A stretch of 64,000 bases of DNA from Lentisphaeria bacterium (lineage in GTDB: Bacteria > Verrucomicrobiota > Lentisphaeria > Victivallales > Victivallaceae), in contig JAFSTC010000053.1 of NCBI GenBank assembly GCA_017450705.1, forward strand, positions 30,517 to 94,516. The letters run 5' to 3'. This document shows, one piece after another, positions 60,805 to 64,000 of the stretch; positions within the stretch are counted from its first letter, which is position 1; the number at the start of each line of letters is the position of its first letter. The notes under the pieces were generated by a model, which worked only from the letters and a program-made list of their open reading frames with translations, ran no database searches and was not told the origin of the DNA. Position numbers and translations under genes: made by a program.

Positions 60805-62583
60805 ATGCTCAACATGACCGTACTGGACTGGGGGATCATCGCCGTCGTCTTCAGCACGACCATGATCCTGGGGATCGTCGTGGGATTCCGCTCGGGGAAA
60901 AATCAGGAGTCCTTCTTTCTCGGCGGCAGGAGCCTCCCCTGGTGGCTTCTGGGGACCTCCATGGTGGCCACCACCTTCTCCACCGACACGCCCAATCTCG
61001 TGACCGACCTCGTCCGGCAGCACGGCGTCTTCGGCAACTGGGCCTGGTGGTGCTTCCTGCCCACCGGCATGACCACGGTCTTCCTCTACGCCAAACTCTG
61101 GCGGCGGCTGGGCGCCGTGACCGACATGGAGTTCTACGAAATGCGCTACAGCGGCAAAGCCGCCGCGTTCCTGCGGGGATTCCGCGCCGTGTACCTCGGG
61201 ATCTTCTTCAACATCATGACCATCGCCGCCGTCTCCCTCGCCGCCGTCAAAATAGGCGGCGCCATGCTGGGACTCACCCCCGTCCAAAGCGTCTTCTACG
61301 CCATGCTCGCCACGGTGGTGTTCACCTCCATCGGCGGCTTCAAAGGCGTCATCTTCACCGACTTCTTCCTCTTCTTCCTCTCCATGGTCGGAGCCGTGGC
61401 CGCCGCGGTGTTTTCCCTGCGCCTGCCGGAGATCGGCGGCGTAGCGGGCCTGCTCCGCAGCTTCTCCTCGCGCCCCGAGCTGGCCTGGCGGCTCTCCCCC
61501 GTCTCCTGGGGCAGCACCGACGACCTCATCGCCTTCGTCATCGTCCCCTTCGCCATCACCTGGTGGAGCATCTGGTACCCCGGCGCGGAGCCGGGCGGCG
61601 GCGGTTTCCTCGTCCAGCGCATGATGGCCGCGAAAAACGAAAATCACGCCACCGCCGCCGTGATGTTCTTCAACGCCGCTCACTACGCCCTCAGGCCCTG
61701 GCCGTGGATCATCGTCGCCCTCTGCTCTCTGGTGGTCTATCCCGACCTTGCCGCCGTCAAAGCCGCCGTGGGACACGTTCTGCCCGAGTCCCAGTGCGGT
61801 CACGACACCGCCTACTCCCTGATGCTTTCAAAAATGCCCGCCGGCTGGCTGGGCCTCATGGTGGCAAGTCTGCTCGCCGCCTATATGTCCACCCTCTCCA
61901 CGCTCCTCAACTGGGGTTCCAGCTATTTCTCCAACGACGTCTGGAAACGCTTCTGGCGCCCCGGAGCGGGCGGGCGGGAACTGGTCTGGTGCGGACGGGG
62001 CGTGACCCTGCTCCTCATGGCCGCAAGCGCCCTGCTGGCCCTGAGACTCGAGAGCGCCATGCAGGCCTTCCAGCTCCTGCTCTCCATCGGCGCCGGCACC
62101 GGACTGCTCTTCCTCCTGCGCTGGTTCTGGTGGCGCATCAACGCCAGCTGCGAGATCGCCGCCATGGCCGCAAGTTTCCTCTGGGCCTGCGTCTTCTTCT
62201 TCTGGAAAGACTGTCCCCTGAGCTCCTGGCAGCAGATGGCCGTCTCCGTGGCCCTGACCACCGCCTGCTGGCTGCCCTTTGCCTGGCTCGGCCCCCGCAC
62301 GGATCCCGAAGTCCTCCGCAGCTTCTGCCGCAAAATCAACCCCGGCGGCGCATGGAAGGCCGTCTTCGACGAGGCCGCCCGCGCGGGGACCCCCATCATC
62401 CCCGAAACCCCCGCTCAAAACATCCCCCGGGGACTCCTCTGCGCCCTCCTGGGATGCTTCGCCGTCTATTTCGCCCTGTTCTCCACGGGACAATTCATCT
62501 ACGGCCACGCCCTCTCCGGAACCCTCTGCGCCCTCTTTTCCCTCGCCGCCGCCCTTCTCCTCTTGCGCGCCTGTTCCCGATAA
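60805..62583 (+). CDS. sodium/solute symporter (SSS family)
   Basis: The protein has 592 residues with 12 or more membrane helices. The core sequence begins IIAVVFSTTMILGIVVGFRSG, with GGRSLPWWLLGTSMVATTFSTDTP, YEMRYSG and SLLAAYMSTLSTLLNWGSSYFSNDVW (the SSS signature region with the Na+ site). The likely substrate is a sugar or sugar acid. AAGGAG lies before ATG 60805. The stop codon TAA is the first part of palindromic repeat copy D. Confidence 0.92.
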   Translation: MLNMTVLDWGIIAVVFSTTMILGIVVGFRSGKNQESFFLGGRSLPWWLLGTSMVATTFSTDTPNLVTDLVRQHGVFGNWAWWCFLPTGMTTVFLYAKLWRRLGAVTDMEFYEMRYSGKAAAFLRGFRAVYLGIFFNIMTIAAVSLAAVKIGGAMLGLTPVQSVFYAMLATVVFTSIGGFKGVIFTDFFLFFLSMVGAVAAAVFSLRLPEIGGVAGLLRSFSSRPELAWRLSPVSWGSTDDLIAFVIVPFAITWWSIWYPGAEPGGGGFLVQRMMAAKNENHATAAVMFFNAAHYALRPWPWIIVALCSLVVYPDLAAVKAAVGHVLPESQCGHDTAYSLMLSKMPAGWLGLMVASLLAAYMSTLSTLLNWGSSYFSNDVWKRFWRPGAGGRELVWCGRGVTLLLMAASALLALRLESAMQAFQLLLSIGAGTGLLFLLRWFWWRINASCEIAAMAASFLWACVFFFWKDCPLSSWQQMAVSVALTTACWLPFAWLGPRTDPEVLRSFCRKINPGGAWKAVFDEAARAGTPIIPETPAQNIPRGLLCALLGCFAVYFALFSTGQFIYGHALSGTLCALFSLAAALLLLRACSR

Positions 62584-62685
62584 GGGAGAGGCGGTTCCGG
62601 GGGAGGGGAAAACTTCTTTTCGCGTGAAAAGAAGTTTTCCCCTCCCCCGAGCCCCCGCCCTTTTCAAAAAAAGCGGGGTATTTTG
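62579..62685 (+). repeat. dispersed palindromic repeat, copy D (short form)
   Basis: It begins GATAAGGGAGAGG and contains the best palindrome (GGGGAAAACTTCTTTTCGCG with its reverse GTGAAAAGAAGTTTTCCCC), arms of about 28 bp. It ends TTTTCAAAAAAAGCGGGGTATTTTG. TAA of GATAAG terminates the symporter. Confidence 0.92.
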
Positions 62686-62745
62686 AGGCGGGAAGACGCA
62701 GGAGAGTGCGGTTTGTTTCCTGTCCGGCGCGTCCCGCCCCGCCGG

Positions 62746-62955
62746 TCAGCTGTTCAGCCCCTTCCAGAACTGCCAGGCCAGCCAGGGCAGCGCCAGAACG
62801 ATCGCCCCCACGACCAGCAACGGCAGGAAATACAGGAGGATGTGGAAGAGAAAACAGACCGCGAGAGCCAGCAGATACAGCACGACCGCGCCGACCGGCA
62901 GGCCGATCAGTACCAGCAGACAGCCGATCAGATTTTTCATTCCCCTGTTTTCCAT
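62746..62955 (-). CDS. small two-helix membrane protein
   Basis: The protein has 69 residues; most is two hydrophobic stretches (LIGCLLVLIGLPVGAVVLYLL, then LLYFLPLLVVGAIVLALPWLA). No family. ATG 62955 is preferred (GGGGGCG upstream); ATG 62940 is also possible. It is in the same strand as the two small genes upstream at 63007-63829. Confidence 0.6.
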   Translation of the reverse strand: MENRGMKNLIGCLLVLIGLPVGAVVLYLLALAVCFLFHILLYFLPLLVVGAIVLALPWLAWQFWKGLNS

Positions 62956-63006
62956 GGCGTCGCCCCCAAAATACACCGCCTGCCGCCCGGGAAAGAACGG
63001 GGAGGG

Positions 63007-63440
63007 TCACTCCCCGTCGTCGTCCCCGTCGTCGTCCCCGTCATCGTCGGGCAAAGGCGGCGCGATCAGCGTCTCCAGCTCCTGCGACGCGGCGTCGTAT
63101 TCCCGCCGAAGGCGCTCCTTCTCCTCGGGCGCGGCGGCTTCGGCAAGGGCTTTTTCCAAGCCGCCCATCCGCCGGATGATCCCTTCGGCCTGCGCGAGGA
63201 ATCCGTCGCCGATCAGCGGGCAGACCCTGTCCAGAACGCTCTTGTGCCTCAGTCCCTGCAGACCTCCGGCGATCGTGGCGATCAGTCCCGCCCCGGCGCC
63301 GCCGACGACCGCGGCGGCGCGGCGAAACTCTCCTTGTTCAGCGCCCTCACCCTGCGCTCGATCTCCCGGAGATCGACGTTCGCGGCCTTTTCGGCGGCCT
63401 TGAGCACGGCATCGGCGATCTTGACTTCGTTCATGTTCAT
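63007..63440 (-). pseudogene. frame-disrupted small gene (143-144 codons if joined)
   Basis: ATG 63440 overlaps the stop of the 63437 gene (ATGA) after AGGAGGAGG. The first frame encodes MNMNEVKIADAVLKAAEKAAN and onward, but ends at 63282 after a run of Pro/Ala/Ser. The frame one base back has no start codon in this part yet is protein-like: AVVGGAGAGLIATIAGGLQ, then IIRRMGGLEKALAEAAAPEE, ending in three DDDG units at 63007. A single-base indel, or a frameshift event, near 63300-63330 would join them. No classical slippery heptamer was seen. Confidence 0.55.
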
Positions 63441-63829
63441 TCCTCCTCCTGACGGTTCAGTCTGCATCTGTTGGCTTCTTTCTGCCCGATCTTGCGTCTG
63501 AAATTGATCGCGTCGGTGACGAGTTCCTTCTCTTTCCGGCTCATGTTTTTGTCCTGGAACACATCCTCGCACTCCTCGACGGTCAGCGGGACATACCCGT
63601 CGACGAGGTCGGTCACGACATCGTACTTGTACCCGCGCTCGATCTCGATGGATACGGCACGGACCTCCTTGAGGACGTCGCTCTTGTGCGCGACGATCTT
63701 CCCGGTGATGTAATACCGCCGGGGAGGCTCCTCGTAACACTCTTCCATCTCGATGTCGATCGGGATGTCCTTGTTTTCGATCTGACCGAGAAGCCCGATG
63801 AGCTCCCTCACGGTGATCTCTTCTTTCAT
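63437..63829 (-). CDS. small acidic protein of unknown function
   Basis: The protein has 130 residues and a strong AAGGAGGG before the start. It is charged and helical at both ends (ITVRELIGLLGQIEN; KEKELVTDAINFRRKIGQKEA) with a beta-like centre (RYYITGKIVAHKSD, KYDVVTDLVDGYVPLTVEE). No family recognised. It is coupled to the broken gene downstream. Confidence 0.7.
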   Translation of the reverse strand: MKEEITVRELIGLLGQIENKDIPIDIEMEECYEEPPRRYYITGKIVAHKSDVLKEVRAVSIEIERGYKYDVVTDLVDGYVPLTVEECEDVFQDKNMSRKEKELVTDAINFRRKIGQKEANRCRLNRQEEE

Positions 63830-63937
63830 AACTTTCCCTCCTTTGGGTTTGCGCGTCCGACGGGAACCCCTCCCGCGAACGCCGGTCGCTTCACCCTATT
63901 GTTCCCTCCAAACCGGCCTTTTTGTCGCAGTTCTCCG

Positions 63938-64000
63938 AAAAAAGAGGGAAAAGGATTCCGGGGGAGGGGAAAACTTCTTTTCGGTTGAAAAGAAGTTTTC
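63938..64000 (+). repeat. dispersed palindromic repeat, copy E (cut by window end)
   Basis: AGAGGGAAAAGGATTCCG, GGGGAGGGGAAAACTTC, TTTTCGGTTGAAAAGAAG match copy D with one or two changes in the loop and GATAAG replaced. The right half is outside the window. Confidence 0.85.

Noticed and set aside
63010..63050. GTCGTCGTCCCC-type tandem repeat considered as a possible regulatory repeat
   Set aside because: It encodes the DDDG-type end of the broken small gene and is explained by coding.
1..64000. Search for CRISPR arrays, tRNA/rRNA genes and IS transposases
   Set aside because: No regularly spaced repeats, cloverleaf-like sequences, rRNA-like regions or transposase motifs were recognised by eye.

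Overview
The window looks like a GC-rich chromosome fragment from a Gram-negative anaerobe of the Lentisphaerota (Victivallis-like) or a close relative in the Planctomycetota-Verrucomicrobiota-Chlamydiota group. This is inferred from three things: two H-X9-DG pseudopilins with the [16 protein letters not shown] start, each placed in a secreted-glycosidase operon; WbsX, DUF4838 and other unusual carbohydrate enzymes; and LptD, LptF/G and HldD, which point to an LPS outer membrane. No rRNA, tRNA, CRISPR array or recognisable transposase gene was seen.

Layout. 96-6100: a tightly overlapping operon (WbsX-like GH99 fold, pseudopilin, LamG-like protein, very large secreted TIM-barrel protein). 6254-14536: an AraC regulator divergent from a cytoplasmic TIM-barrel protein, then on the minus strand a helical-toroid glycosidase-like protein and a giant secreted GH42-like protein. 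14721-18556: a ROK repressor divergent from a split transketolase plus SDR. 18531-23673: an RluA-epimerase fusion, ApbE, a Gfo/Idh/MocA oxidoreductase, two phage-like structural proteins and a metallopeptidase remnant. 23696-29383: a seven-gene housekeeping operon on the minus strand (gatB, recO, lipoprotein, nadC, ruvA, tyrosine phosphatase, lepB). 29527-31765: rpoN and a convergent AraC regulator. 31949-37169: a second pseudopilin-led carbohydrate operon (pseudopilin, DUF4838, FAD oxidoreductase, small secreted protein). 37188-42094: a repeat-rich section with rsmB, a membrane protein, a long inverted repeat and a mntA-hepT toxin-antitoxin pair. 42106-48178: envelope genes (hldD, lptD, plsC-like, dsbD). 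48318-57197: an EF-G-like GTPase, an ABC-F protein and a kinase/coiled-coil/TolQ-like operon. 57396-62583: lptF/G-like gene, a DUF3089-DUF1893 fusion, a coiled-coil protein and a Na+/solute symporter. 62746-63829: small genes of unknown function, one frame-disrupted.

How it fits together. The two pseudopilin-led operons and the AraC/ROK modules read as separate glycan-use units: secreted enzymes cut, a symporter and cytoplasmic enzymes finish, and local regulators switch each unit. Promoters are easy to see. They are sigma-70-like, usually TTGCAA or TTGACA, a 16-17 bp spacer, and a TATAAT-like box.

The most unusual features are: (1) a dispersed family of five palindromic repeats in two size classes, one copy translated as an N-terminal extension of RsmB and one supplying the stop codon of a symporter; (2) an operon joining a TolQ/MotA-like protein, a coiled-coil protein with an Asp in its only membrane segment, and a TM-anchored kinase with an FGE-like sensor domain; (3) two rare gene fusions; (4) a 17-bp perfect inverted repeat in front of the toxin-antitoxin pair; (5) candidate direct-repeat operators.
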